DNA of 64,000 nt from positions 1 to 64,000 of the forward strand of contig JAIKWL010000029.1 of assembly GCA_024684815.1 (NCBI GenBank). The letters run 5' to 3'. Shown here piece by piece: positions 47,674-55,792 of this stretch; within the stretch, counting starts at the first letter, position 1, and every line of letters starts with the position of its first letter. Under the pieces are notes generated by a model. That model saw only the letters and a program-made list of their open reading frames with translations, had not been told where the DNA came from and searched no databases. This DNA is from Saccharofermentans sp. (GTDB taxonomy: Bacteria > Bacillota > Clostridia > Saccharofermentanales > Saccharofermentanaceae). The position numbers were made by a program, and so were the translations under genes.

Positions 47674-48981
47674 ATGAAGACAGGTACGAAGTTTTTCAAA
47701 AAAATGATGGTTGCTCTGTTATCCGCTGCTGTTATTGCAACAATGCTCCCAACTGTTGTAATGGCTGCAGGAAAGAACTATACATCTGCTACTAAGGTAT
47801 CATTTGATACGATGTATTCCGGTTCAATAACCGAGAATAACAAGGTGGACTGGTATAAGATAGTTTTGACCGAGGGAGGTTTTCTTAAGATCAGATGTGA
47901 AGCAAATATCTGCAGAGTTTACTATAACTTTTTCCAAGGTGAGAACGCAGATACACAACTAACGAATGAAGCTGTTTCCTGGGAATCAAATACTAATTGG
48001 AGTAATCATACATATCAGACCAGAGTAGCTGCCGGAACATATTATTTCAGGGTTACAAAAGATTCCAACTATGCTTATTATGGCGATTATAACATCACAG
48101 TTTCTTTTGAACGTGCCGGTGAGAGTTTTGTTGAAAAGATCGGAGGAATAAATAATTCCTTTAACACAGCAAGTACAATTTCCCTGAACAAGGAATATAC
48201 AGGTCAATTATGTGGTAACGACAGTAAAGACTACTATAAATTTTATGTACCCAGTGATACTACGGTTACTATTCCTGCAACAGCTTATATCACAAGATTG
48301 GATTGGTTTGTTTACGATGAGCAGCAGAATCAGTTGCATTCCAGTGAACCCTGGTCGAACAGCACTACGGGCTTCAGCCGCTCTGATATCACACTCAACC
48401 TGAAAAAAGGCACATATTACTTTGTTGCAGTTCGCGTCAGCAGTTGTGACGGTATCTATAACTTTAAGGTCAATGTTGATCTTTCCGGATGGCAGAGGGA
48501 TTCCAAAGGCTGGTGGTACAGAAACAGCGACGGATCTTATCCGGCTTTCCAGTGGAAGCAGATTAGCGGCAAGTGGTATTATTTCGATATTTCCGGATAT
48601 ATTACTATCGGTTGGAAGCAGCTTGGCGGTAAATGGTATCACTTCGATAACAATGGCGCTATGCAGACCGGATGGTTAAGTATCGGAGGCAAATGGTATT
48701 GCTTTGATAACAACGGAGCTATGCAGACAGGCTGGGTTTCTTCCGGCGGAAAATGGTATTACTTAAAAGCAGATGGCTCTATGGCAACTAATGAGTATTG
48801 TGGCGGTTACTGGCTAAATGCGGACGGCACATGGACATACCAGCATAAGGCAACCTGGAGAATGACAAATAACAAGTGGTGGTATGGTGACAATACCGGT
48901 TGGTATGCAAAGAACCAGACTTTGAAGATCGACGGTAAAAACTACAACTTTAATGGAAGCGGATACTGCACAAATCCTTGA
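47674..48981 (+). CDS. Secreted protein with two PPC-like domains and cell-wall-binding repeats
   Basis: Signal peptide ~1-31 (KFFKKMMVALLSAAVIATMLPTVVMAAG, probable cut after MAA). Two beta-sandwich segments resembling bacterial pre-peptidase C-terminal domains follow (~38-147 with VDWYKIVL...TYYFRV; ~160-270 with KDYYKFYV...GTYYFVAV). Residues ~272-435 are choline/glucan-binding-type repeats, W-x3-GKWYYFD...G-x-MxTGW, about six units, the last two diverged. No catalytic domain is visible, so this looks like a surface adhesin or scaffold. ATG 47674 has AAAGGA 8 bases upstream. It is monocistronic, between tRNA-Val and a strong terminator. Confidence 0.85.
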   Translation: MKTGTKFFKKMMVALLSAAVIATMLPTVVMAAGKNYTSATKVSFDTMYSGSITENNKVDWYKIVLTEGGFLKIRCEANICRVYYNFFQGENADTQLTNEAVSWESNTNWSNHTYQTRVAAGTYYFRVTKDSNYAYYGDYNITVSFERAGESFVEKIGGINNSFNTASTISLNKEYTGQLCGNDSKDYYKFYVPSDTTVTIPATAYITRLDWFVYDEQQNQLHSSEPWSNSTTGFSRSDITLNLKKGTYYFVAVRVSSCDGIYNFKVNVDLSGWQRDSKGWWYRNSDGSYPAFQWKQISGKWYYFDISGYITIGWKQLGGKWYHFDNNGAMQTGWLSIGGKWYCFDNNGAMQTGWVSSGGKWYYLKADGSMATNEYCGGYWLNADGTWTYQHKATWRMTNNKWWYGDNTGWYAKNQTLKIDGKNYNFNGSGYCTNP

Positions 48982-49008
48982 TCTGACTCAATTTATGAGA
49001 TAATCATC

Positions 49009-49040
49009 GGACCCGGTTATGAAAGCCGGGTCCTTTTTTG
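49009..49040 (+). terminator. Strong terminator overlapping the 3' end of the convergent gene
   Basis: Perfect 8-bp stem GGACCCGG/CCGGGTCC with a 9-base loop and TTTTTT. It ends the secreted-protein transcript. The stop codon of the convergent DUF2809 gene (49017-49019) lies in the loop, so the hairpin is also part of that gene's last codons. Confidence 0.92.
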
Positions 49041-49409
49041 TTTCCCCCTTAAGTATTCAACCAGATAACACGGTAATAGTCCTATAACATAGCAGATAAG
49101 ATCAATATATGAGAAACCTGTTCCTATAATGATCCTGAGCAGTCTGTTCTCGATACCAAATCTGTCGCAGAATCCCCATAGCTGAAGGAATTCAACGGCA
49201 AATGAGAATATGAGGATAGCTGTCGGGAGCACATACCATTTGGACGGCTTATTGATGCTTGCAGTTCTTACGAGTGTATAGATCAGGATGACGACAAGAA
49301 CATCGCCAAGATAGCTCCTGATCCATCCGTGGGCAAATAAGCCGATAAGTATCTCAATACCTAATAAGAGCAGAGAGATAAAAGCAAATGTAATCCTTTT
49401 GTTCATCAT
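49017..49409 (-). CDS. DUF2809-family small membrane protein
   Basis: 130-aa protein with four helices. The family pattern is visible: GWIRSYLGDVLVVILIYTLVR, SFAVEFLQLWGFCDRFG, and RIIIGTGFSYIDLICYVIG. Function unknown (VanZ-like in appearance). ATG 49409 forms an ATGA overlap with the stop of the upstream gene; an in-frame longer reading inside that gene is not needed. Its last codons run into the terminator of the convergent gene. Confidence 0.82.
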   Translation of the reverse strand: MMNKRITFAFISLLLLGIEILIGLFAHGWIRSYLGDVLVVILIYTLVRTASINKPSKWYVLPTAILIFSFAVEFLQLWGFCDRFGIENRLLRIIIGTGFSYIDLICYVIGLLPCYLVEYLRGKQKRTRLS

Positions 49410-50107
49410 TGATCTGAGAAGAATACGTAATTGCCGTCGATGAAAACAGCTTTTGATCTCGGATGGTTCCAATTGTAATTGGTGTAGATTATATAGACTG
49501 TTGAATCCGGATGTTCTTTTGTAAAGGATCCTTCCCACAAAGAGATCTCTTTAAAACCGCCGTAGTCGGAATCTTCGGCTGGGAGTGAAGCATTAAGTTT
49601 ATCCAGTTCACTGTATTTTGTAATATGCATGGAATCTGATTCGAGTTCTTCTTTAAGACTTTGTATATATGAATCGTCTGCAGTGAATTCCACACACATA
49701 TGTCCTGATCCTTGAAGCATTGTCGGCAGGAATTCGCAGTATATATTTTCTGCTGATTCAGGGAGTTGTTTGGGAAGGAAATTTGAATTATTGACCGAAC
49801 CGTAAACATATGTCAGCGCAGCCGGATATTGCCATTTTGTCTTTATGACGAACGGCGCATGGAAAATACTCCAGAACATTGCTGACACAGTAAGGATAAT
49901 CAGGCACACGAGTGAAGCGGCAAACAGTGAAGGTCTCTTCCGGAAGAACTTTGGCAATGTTATCAGGAGCAGGATCAGATTCGTGATAAGGAGGGCAATG
50001 ATATTGAATAAAGGCAGGAAGATACAGGCTGCCAAAACAAGAATAAAAGAAATAAACAATATTCCTGTAAAGATATATGAGCATATCTTTTTAGATTTGG
50101 ATACCAT
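49406..50107 (-). CDS. Unrecognised membrane protein
   Basis: 233 aa. Three N-terminal membrane segments (~8-30, 32-50, 58-82), then an ~150-residue extracytoplasmic domain with a short cysteine-containing stretch (IYCEFLPTMLQGSGHMCVEF) and an acidic second half. I do not recognise the family. AAAGGAGG lies 8 bases before ATG 50107. It is translationally coupled (ATGA) to the DUF2809 gene, so the two probably act together. The following 206 bases (50108-50313) hold the divergent promoter region, nothing else seen. Confidence 0.65.
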   Translation of the reverse strand: MVSKSKKICSYIFTGILFISFILVLAACIFLPLFNIIALLITNLILLLITLPKFFRKRPSLFAASLVCLIILTVSAMFWSIFHAPFVIKTKWQYPAALTYVYGSVNNSNFLPKQLPESAENIYCEFLPTMLQGSGHMCVEFTADDSYIQSLKEELESDSMHITKYSELDKLNASLPAEDSDYGGFKEISLWEGSFTKEHPDSTVYIIYTNYNWNHPRSKAVFIDGNYVFFSDQ

Positions 50108-50313
50108 ATTTAGTTCCTCCTTTGATGGCTTCATAATAACATTTGCGTTTTTGAATTGCAACAAAAATATATCGAAACTCGATAAAATTATGTTGAAATA
50201 GGGAAAGATATTTAATTGATATGCAGATGCGGATCATTAATTGTCCGGTATGTGAATGAAAAAGGCATTTTATGATATAGAATAATATCAGTCTTTATAT
50301 GGAGGATAATACT

Positions 50314-51915
50314 ATGCCTATGATGGAAAGACCGGTTGTTAAAGATATCAGCGGCGGAAGATGTTGGGAAAACACTTTTGATTCTTTTACGATGAAAGTC
50401 TTTGTGCCGGATAATGATCTGGACGGACAGACTAATAACTACGGTTTCAGAGCACCGCTCCTTCTTGTTTTCGAAGAGGAACAGCAGGATATGGAAAGCA
50501 GTGTGAGATTTGCAAAAGAAACCGGACTTTCTGAAATAGCATCGCGTTACGATTCGAGCGTTCTGTTTATCTATCCGACAGCAGAAGACGGATGGAATGG
50601 CGCTGACAGTTCTCTTTATGCAGACGCAATTGCAGAGATAAAGATGATACAGGTCTATAAGGACGGTATCGTCGAAGACTTTAACTTCTTCACACAGACT
50701 TTTGAAGGCTATTTTGCAAGAGGCGCAAAATTCCGCACGGATATTTACAGTTATGGCAAGTCTGCTGATTTCGTTGCAAAGAATCTTCTCAAAAAAATAG
50801 ACGGTTTGTATCTGTGGGGTCCCGGTGAGATCACTCCTGCGATGTGCTCTATGGAGAATTTAAGTGTTATGCCTGATGTCGAGCGGAAAGATATTGCCAT
50901 CTTAAGTGTCGGCAACAGCGATGAGATCAACAGTGCATTTGAGGGATGCGAGTACCTTCTGGTTAAGGATAAAGCTGACTATATAACAGACTTTGATTCT
51001 TTTGTTAAGAAGTTCAAGATGTGGTGCGGAAAGATTGAGTTCGAACCTGATTTTGCTGAACTCGGCATGACTGAAGATGTTGGATTTGTTACGGTTAAGA
51101 CCTCTCCGGATAATGAATTCCTCCCGGTAAAAGCTCCGGAGCATAAGGTCGGTTATTTTGCATATTACAATAACGGACTGCTGGATAACGGTCCTGTCCC
51201 GCTCGTTATAGGATTCCACGGCGGCGGCGACTCTTCCATGTATCTTACTTATGTTGCAGGCTGGTGGGATGTTGCGCGCAAGAATAACTTCCTCTATGTT
51301 GCGATCGAAAACCATCAGTTTGTCACCGCGACGGAAGTCAAGGAAGTCATTGATGTTCTGAAGACAAGATATCCTGTTGATGATTCAAGGATCTATGCTA
51401 CAGGTTTCTCAATGGGAAGCGGAAAGACATGGGATCTTTATCAGGAATATCCGGAGATCCTTGCGGGCATTATGCCGGCAAGTGCTCTTTTCCCGGTATA
51501 TACCACATTCTTTGGCAAACCTGTTACTGACAGACTTAATAAGACTGTTGCAGTTCCGGTTTTCTATTCAGGCGGAGAAAAGTCACATCTGCCTGAACTT
51601 CCTTTCCATGCAGATACATCTCTTGAGCGTGTTAAGTATGTTGCTGAAGTCAATAAGCTTAAGAAGTCTTTTGACGGAGTTTCATTTGAGGATAAGGATA
51701 ACTGGGAAGATCCGATCTGGGGCATTCCCGGAGACCGTATTGAGAAGGTCTACGATCCTACAAGAGATGCTACCTTGACGATCCATTACTTCGACAGCGA
51801 AGACGGTGTTTGCAGAACGGCTTTTGCGAGCGTAAGCAACCAGATCCACGAATGCAGACAGCACAGCATTGAGAATGCGTGGAAATTCATCTCACAGTTC
51901 AGAAAAGAGAACTGA
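50314..51915 (+). CDS. Alpha/beta-hydrolase (PHB-depolymerase/esterase-like) with N-terminal extra domain
   Basis: 533 aa. The C-terminal ~270 residues are an alpha/beta-hydrolase: oxyanion region VIGFHGGGDSS, nucleophile elbow ATGFSMGSGKTWDL (GxSxG), and an Asp/His pair expected in the HYFDSEDGV and SNQIHECRQHS segments. The N-terminal ~260 residues look like a second, degenerate copy of the same fold (PLLLVFEEE, IYSYGKSADFVAKNL in place of GxSxG). There is no signal peptide. ATG 50314 has GGAGG 8 bases upstream; the ATG at 50299 is in frame but lacks a site. Substrate unknown. Confidence 0.78.
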   Translation: MPMMERPVVKDISGGRCWENTFDSFTMKVFVPDNDLDGQTNNYGFRAPLLLVFEEEQQDMESSVRFAKETGLSEIASRYDSSVLFIYPTAEDGWNGADSSLYADAIAEIKMIQVYKDGIVEDFNFFTQTFEGYFARGAKFRTDIYSYGKSADFVAKNLLKKIDGLYLWGPGEITPAMCSMENLSVMPDVERKDIAILSVGNSDEINSAFEGCEYLLVKDKADYITDFDSFVKKFKMWCGKIEFEPDFAELGMTEDVGFVTVKTSPDNEFLPVKAPEHKVGYFAYYNNGLLDNGPVPLVIGFHGGGDSSMYLTYVAGWWDVARKNNFLYVAIENHQFVTATEVKEVIDVLKTRYPVDDSRIYATGFSMGSGKTWDLYQEYPEILAGIMPASALFPVYTTFFGKPVTDRLNKTVAVPVFYSGGEKSHLPELPFHADTSLERVKYVAEVNKLKKSFDGVSFEDKDNWEDPIWGIPGDRIEKVYDPTRDATLTIHYFDSEDGVCRTAFASVSNQIHECRQHSIENAWKFISQFRKEN

Positions 51916-51955
51916 TTCCTGTGGTGTTTGTTTTCGGGCAGGGTAGAAGCACCTG

Positions 51956-52591
51956 ATGAAGTTCAAGTTTGATATTAAGAGGATAATCGTCTGTTTCCTT
52001 GCAGTTCTCGGAATGGGATTTTTTCTCTCGTTCCTGATGCTGTGCGGATTAGGCACTGATCCCTGTTCTTTTATGAACAAAGCTATCTCTCTCAGGATAG
52101 GTATGCTCTTTGGCACATGGCAGCTGATAATCAACGCTGTCATGCTGATAATCGTTATTCTTTGGGACAGATCCAGCCTGGGGTTTGGTACTGTATTCAA
52201 TATGGTGCTCGTCGGTTATTATGTTGATTTTTTTGACTGGGTCTGGAGTAAGACGATACCTGATCACATCTTCACGGATAATCTTACAAGGTGGCCGGTC
52301 TTTCTTGTGGCATTGTTGTGCTTTATTATCAGTGCGGCTGTTTATATCAATTCCGATATGGGAGTCGCACCTTATGACGCACTGCCAAAGATCATTACGC
52401 AAAAAGTAACTGAAAGGTTCCCTAAATTTCCTAAGATGCTGGTCCGCATGGCATGGGATTTTTCTGCTATTCTGGTTGGCATTCTTGCAGGCGGAATCCC
52501 TGTGGTAGGGATTATATTAATGGCAATATTCTTAGGTCCTGCCATAAGTCTGGTCGGCAGGATGTTTTTCGGTAAGAATAAGAAAGTCTGA
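51956..52591 (+). CDS. YczE/YitT-like integral membrane protein
   Basis: 211 aa with five to six helices. MLCGLGTDPCSFMNKAISLR and later NSDMGVAPYDALPKIIT are the repeated GLGxDPxxxxxxG-type loops that define the YczE/YyaS family. Function is not established; B. subtilis YczE is needed for bacillomycin production. 40 bases after the hydrolase gene and on the same strand. Confidence 0.8.
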   Translation: MKFKFDIKRIIVCFLAVLGMGFFLSFLMLCGLGTDPCSFMNKAISLRIGMLFGTWQLIINAVMLIIVILWDRSSLGFGTVFNMVLVGYYVDFFDWVWSKTIPDHIFTDNLTRWPVFLVALLCFIISAAVYINSDMGVAPYDALPKIITQKVTERFPKFPKMLVRMAWDFSAILVGILAGGIPVVGIILMAIFLGPAISLVGRMFFGKNKKV

Positions 52592-52606
52592 TGTTGGATT
52601 TATATA

Positions 52607-52624
52607 CCAAGATCGAGATCTTGG
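52607..52624. repeat. Perfect 18-base palindrome CCAAGATC-GA-GATCTTGG
   Basis: Two 8-base arms separated by GA, 16 bases after the YczE-like stop, followed by TATGATTTTTTTATTTCC. It may be a terminator or an operator for the next gene. Confidence 0.5.
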
Positions 52625-52665
52625 AATGCATATGATTTTTTTATTTCCTGTCTGAGCGATGCAGA

Positions 52666-52674
52666 TGATATAAT
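52666..52674 (+). promoter_or_regulatory. Possible extended -10 promoter
   Basis: TGATATAAT (TG-n-TATAAT) 52 bases before the start of the next gene; no clear -35 at the expected distance. Confidence 0.4.
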
Positions 52675-52726
52675 CATTATGTTCGGCAGGAACTCATGGT
52701 GCTTCTTTTTGATTAGGGGAAAATAA

Positions 52727-53224
52727 ATGGATAGTTTTTCTGATGCATTATTGAGCGCGAAGACAGATAAGATACCCGAAGAATATGACTGGTTCGCGCC
52801 GCTCTTAGGTGACTGGGACTGCGACTACTATGATGAGTTCGGCGGTCAGAAAAGATATGTTAAAGGTGAATGGATCTTCAGAAGAGTTCTTGAGGGTGCA
52901 GGAATTCAGGATGTATTTATTTTCCCTTCGAGAATGACAAAAGAGATGGAACCTCAGCCTGACGGTGAATACGGTTCTTCCTTCCGCATGTTCAATAAGA
53001 CTGAAAAGTGCTATGACGTCTGCTATACATGCGATCACTGCATGAAGCGTCTTTGCTTTACCAAAGAAGGGGATAAACTTGTCGGCAAAGTCCTTGATCA
53101 GGAAGATGTTTACTGGATCTTTTCAGAGATTACTAAAGACAGCTTCCGCTGGGAAAATGTAATGATCAAAAAAGACGGAACCAGAATTTTAGACTGCGAG
53201 ATCTTTGGAAAACGGATTAACTGA
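52727..53224 (+). CDS. Small lipocalin-like protein of unknown function (DUF1579-like)
   Basis: 165-aa cytosolic protein, rich in aromatic and acidic residues. The order WFAPLLGDWDCDYYDE, VKGEWIFRRVLEGAGIQDVFIFPS, SFRMFNKTEKCYDV, and VYWIFSEITKDSFRWENV resembles DUF1579/lipocalin-like proteins that begin with a GxWxG strand. Function unknown. GGGGAAAATAA precedes the ATG. The acetyltransferase gene follows 42 bases later. Confidence 0.65.
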   Translation: MDSFSDALLSAKTDKIPEEYDWFAPLLGDWDCDYYDEFGGQKRYVKGEWIFRRVLEGAGIQDVFIFPSRMTKEMEPQPDGEYGSSFRMFNKTEKCYDVCYTCDHCMKRLCFTKEGDKLVGKVLDQEDVYWIFSEITKDSFRWENVMIKKDGTRILDCEIFGKRIN

Positions 53225-53266
53225 ATAATGCCCTGATGCCGGCTTTAGCAGCGATTGGAGTGATAT

Positions 53267-53902
53267 ATGCTTACATATAGAGTTGCTGACGATAAGGATC
53301 TGAAGACGATCTGCACATTATGTGCAGATGCTTTTATGGAGTACGATTTCTACAAGCCCTTTGTTGAAGATCCTCAGAAGAGATGGAATTTCATATACGA
53401 TCTTCATGTTCAGTGCTTCAAGGCTGAGATCAAGCGGAAACAGGCAGTCGTCGGTGAAGACGACGGAGAGATAATCACGGCATTTTCGCTTCATGATCCC
53501 GGAAGAAAGCAGGCGGGGTTTTCAGAATATCTTGTATCAGGCATAGGCATGCTATTTCATTATGGAACCACTCCGCTTTCCTGGTTTTCCATGTACGATA
53601 AATGTATTGCTCCCGCAGATCGTTTCATTAAGGAGAATCCCGAAGTTTACTATCTTGAGATACTTGCAGTAAGGCCTGACAGGCAAAGGCACGGAATAGG
53701 AACCAAGGATATTCAGGAATACATGGTCCCGTATATAAAAGAAAAAGGGGGCGGGATCCTCTCATTGATCACCAACTCCGTGGAAAACACTTTGTTTTAC
53801 GGATCAAACGGCTTTACCTGTTTTGACCACATGCAGGTTCCTGCTGCCGGAAAAGAAATAGGAAACTGGTGTTTAAGCATGAATGTTGAGGACGATAAAT
53901 GA
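53267..53902 (+). CDS. GNAT-family N-acetyltransferase
   Basis: 211 aa. Acetyl-CoA-binding motif A is LEILAVRPDRQRHGIGTKDIQEYM, followed by a motif B-like SVENTLFYGSNGF. The N-terminal strand-helix (YRVADDKDLKTICTLCADAF) fits the family. Substrate unknown; Streptomyces- and Bacteroides-type puromycin/small-molecule acetyltransferase-like proteins share this arrangement, but no specific drug assignment is supported. Its end overlaps the region upstream of the next gene. Confidence 0.85.
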   Translation: MLTYRVADDKDLKTICTLCADAFMEYDFYKPFVEDPQKRWNFIYDLHVQCFKAEIKRKQAVVGEDDGEIITAFSLHDPGRKQAGFSEYLVSGIGMLFHYGTTPLSWFSMYDKCIAPADRFIKENPEVYYLEILAVRPDRQRHGIGTKDIQEYMVPYIKEKGGGILSLITNSVENTLFYGSNGFTCFDHMQVPAAGKEIGNWCLSMNVEDDK

Positions 53903-53939
53903 TAAGCAAGATCTTAACAGCAGTAGGAATTTGATTAAA

Positions 53940-54623
53940 ATGGATAAGAAGCGCAAACGTACAACCATGATCTTAATAATTTCAGCCGCAGCTGTTTGTT
54001 TTTTGACAGCGCTTGCGGTCTTTCTGCTGCCCAATCTGATCTCCGGAATGAATGTTATCGGGAGGGATGAATTGAGCAATGTGAAATATGTGAGCAACAG
54101 TGGTCTTGATTACAAAGAATACTCAGAGCTTATCCTGGGAAAGTATTCTGTTCATAGAGAGGGATCAGTTCCCAATGCCGGTAAACTTGTGATCAAGTGC
54201 ATAAAGGACGAATCAAATGATAAAGACTATATAACTTACTGGGTGTTTGATTCTGCCGAAGATGCGAAAAAAAGCTATCAGAACCAGTACGATTTTATAA
54301 TCAAATACGATAATGAACATGGCGGAAAGGGTAAAGACAGGATCTTAAGCAAAGGCAAAAACTGGTTTGTGGCAGATATGCCTGCAAGCGATGCCAAGAT
54401 CACCACGATCTATTACCTTGCTGACAACGTTGTCATGTATGCAAATGTCTCATACACGAGTTACGGGACCACAGCCGAATCCGAAAGTCCCCGGCCTTCT
54501 GCAGCTTCGAGTATTTCAGGAGACAGGTTGATAAATTTTATCAAAGATAACGCGGCAGACTTGCGTAGATTCGTGCTTACAGAGATATGTCCCAAGATCA
54601 CAAAGGAATTGAAAAGCAACTGA
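53940..54623 (+). CDS. Unrecognised membrane-anchored protein
   Basis: About 227 aa: a basic start (MDKKRKR), one membrane helix (~10-34, ILIISAAAVCFLTALAVFLLPNLI), and an extracytoplasmic domain with VKYVSNSGLDYKEYSELILGKYS. No family recognised. The C-terminus is rich in lysine. ATG 53940 places the anchor at the N-terminus; a longer frame from 53883 overlaps the acetyltransferase and is less likely. It ends just before the tmRNA terminator on the other strand. Confidence 0.6.
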   Translation: MDKKRKRTTMILIISAAAVCFLTALAVFLLPNLISGMNVIGRDELSNVKYVSNSGLDYKEYSELILGKYSVHREGSVPNAGKLVIKCIKDESNDKDYITYWVFDSAEDAKKSYQNQYDFIIKYDNEHGGKGKDRILSKGKNWFVADMPASDAKITTIYYLADNVVMYANVSYTSYGTTAESESPRPSAASSISGDRLINFIKDNAADLRRFVLTEICPKITKELKSN

Positions 54624-54633
54624 ACGATACAAA

Positions 54634-54668
54634 AATACCGCCCGACCTTATCTGGGCGAGCGGTATCT
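54634..54668 (-). terminator. Terminator of tmRNA
   Basis: Hairpin with outer ATACCG/CGGTAT and inner GCCCGAC/GGGCGAG-type pairing, immediately past the 3' end of ssrA; the minus-strand U-tract comes from AAAAAT at 54631-54636. It also terminates the convergent plus-strand gene. Confidence 0.7.
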
Positions 54669-54673
54669 GTTTT

Positions 54674-55052
54674 TGGTGGAGATGAGGGGAATCGAACCCC
54701 TGTCCGAAACCTCATCCTCCGGGACAATCTCCGGGTGCAGTCGACGGTTGAATTATTCCTATTCCCGCGTGGCCCATCGACGGGCTTCGGTTCCAGTAGC
54801 TTCATAAGATTAAAGTCGCTAGCCGGCGCAAAGCTTAACCGGTAGGACTGCCTGCTTAACCTCTCTCAGGCGAGGTCTTCGGTGTACATACACCCTCGCG
54901 AGAAGATAGGCGAGGGGACGGTAGCCTTAGGCTGCTACGAGCTCTGTATTGTCTGCAATTACTTGCAATTCCCCGTTTTTTAAGGAGGCACAACGAGGAT
55001 CCTCCACCCGCTTTCCCGACATCAGAAGCCCCGTCGAAACCGGTACATCCCC
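54674..55052 (-). ncRNA. ssrA: tmRNA (one-piece ssrA)
   Basis: Minus strand: 5' end GGGGATGTACCGGTTTCGACGGGG and 3' end with the T-arm GGGGTTCGATTCCCC and CATCTCCACCA. The two ends form the tRNA-Ala-like acceptor stem (GGGGATG/CATCTCC, one G-T). The proteolysis-tag frame lies at 54956-54927 (GCA GAC AAT ... GCC TAA), read as ADNTELVAA then stop if GCA is the resume codon. 379 nt in all, continuous, with no sign of permutation. The ending ELVAA differs from the common LAA but keeps the AA tail that proteases need. Confidence 0.94.
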
Positions 55053-55065
55053 ATATCAGAAAATA

Positions 55066-55100
55066 AAAAAACACCGGCCATGAAACCATAGCCGGTGTTT
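55066..55100 (-). terminator. Terminator of the zinc-ribbon protein gene
   Basis: 10-bp arms AAACACCGGC and GCCGGTGTTT with a 12-base loop; the U-tract on the minus strand is the A-run at 55064-55071. It lies between the stop of the gene at 55117 and the tmRNA 5' end. Confidence 0.85.
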
Positions 55101-55116
55101 CAGAGCTTATGCGAAA

Positions 55117-55698
55117 TTATACATTCTCGTCGTCGAAATTCAAGTCCTTGGTAACATCATAGGGTTCAAAACTCTGGCTGATGACATCCTGAGCATCCTT
55201 GAGCTCGTTAGCATCGGCAACTTCATCAGGAACATAAGGTTCAGGTTCCTGAGTGTTGTTATCGGAATATCCTGTGTTGTAGGGATCAAGACCGTCATAT
55301 TTCTTGTAGGGATTATCAAGGATCTCTACTCCGCAATAGTAACACTTTGAAGTAAAGAGCTTGTTTTCCATCTTCTGAAGACTCTTGCCGCAATTAGGGC
55401 ATACTTTAACATTTTTGTAGTCAGTTCTTTTTTCGAGGAGCACAGCTTCATTCAAAGCTTTGTCGAGAGCTTCATTGGTAGCACCCTGCTCTTTGAGCAT
55501 GAGCCACATTGCATGAAGCAGACATTTTTGCTTTTCAACCATCTTCTTGAGTTCTTCGACCTCTTTTAAAGACTGATACTCATTCTTGATCTCTTCCTTG
55601 CTGCCCGGATCTTTAATTCCGCGGAGAAGCTCATCAGCTTCATTTACGCTCTTAAGACCGGCCATATCCTTCATCATTGTAGGATCGATATCGCGCAT
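55117..55698 (-). CDS. Zinc-ribbon protein of unknown function
   Basis: 193 aa. N-terminal helices (coiled-coil-like EEIKNEYQSLKEVEELKKMVEKQ), then a treble-clef-like ribbon VCPNCGKSL...KCYYCGVEI (two CxxC pairs at ~99-121), and an acidic, low-complexity C-terminus rich in D, N, P. No catalytic domain recognised. AGGAGG precedes the ATG. It lies in front of tmRNA on the same strand, with its own terminator between. Confidence 0.75.
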   Translation of the reverse strand: MRDIDPTMMKDMAGLKSVNEADELLRGIKDPGSKEEIKNEYQSLKEVEELKKMVEKQKCLLHAMWLMLKEQGATNEALDKALNEAVLLEKRTDYKNVKVCPNCGKSLQKMENKLFTSKCYYCGVEILDNPYKKYDGLDPYNTGYSDNNTQEPEPYVPDEVADANELKDAQDVISQSFEPYDVTKDLNFDDENV

Positions 55699-55792
55699 TT
55701 AACCTACCTCCTCGTAAATATTTTTACTTCACTAATCTAATATAACAAACAATTTGAATTTTTCATTGCGAAAATTTCACGCTTTTTGATTA

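Noticed and set aside
54856..55089. 77-codon minus-strand frame
   Set aside because: Covers most of the tmRNA gene, whose ends and tag frame are unambiguous.
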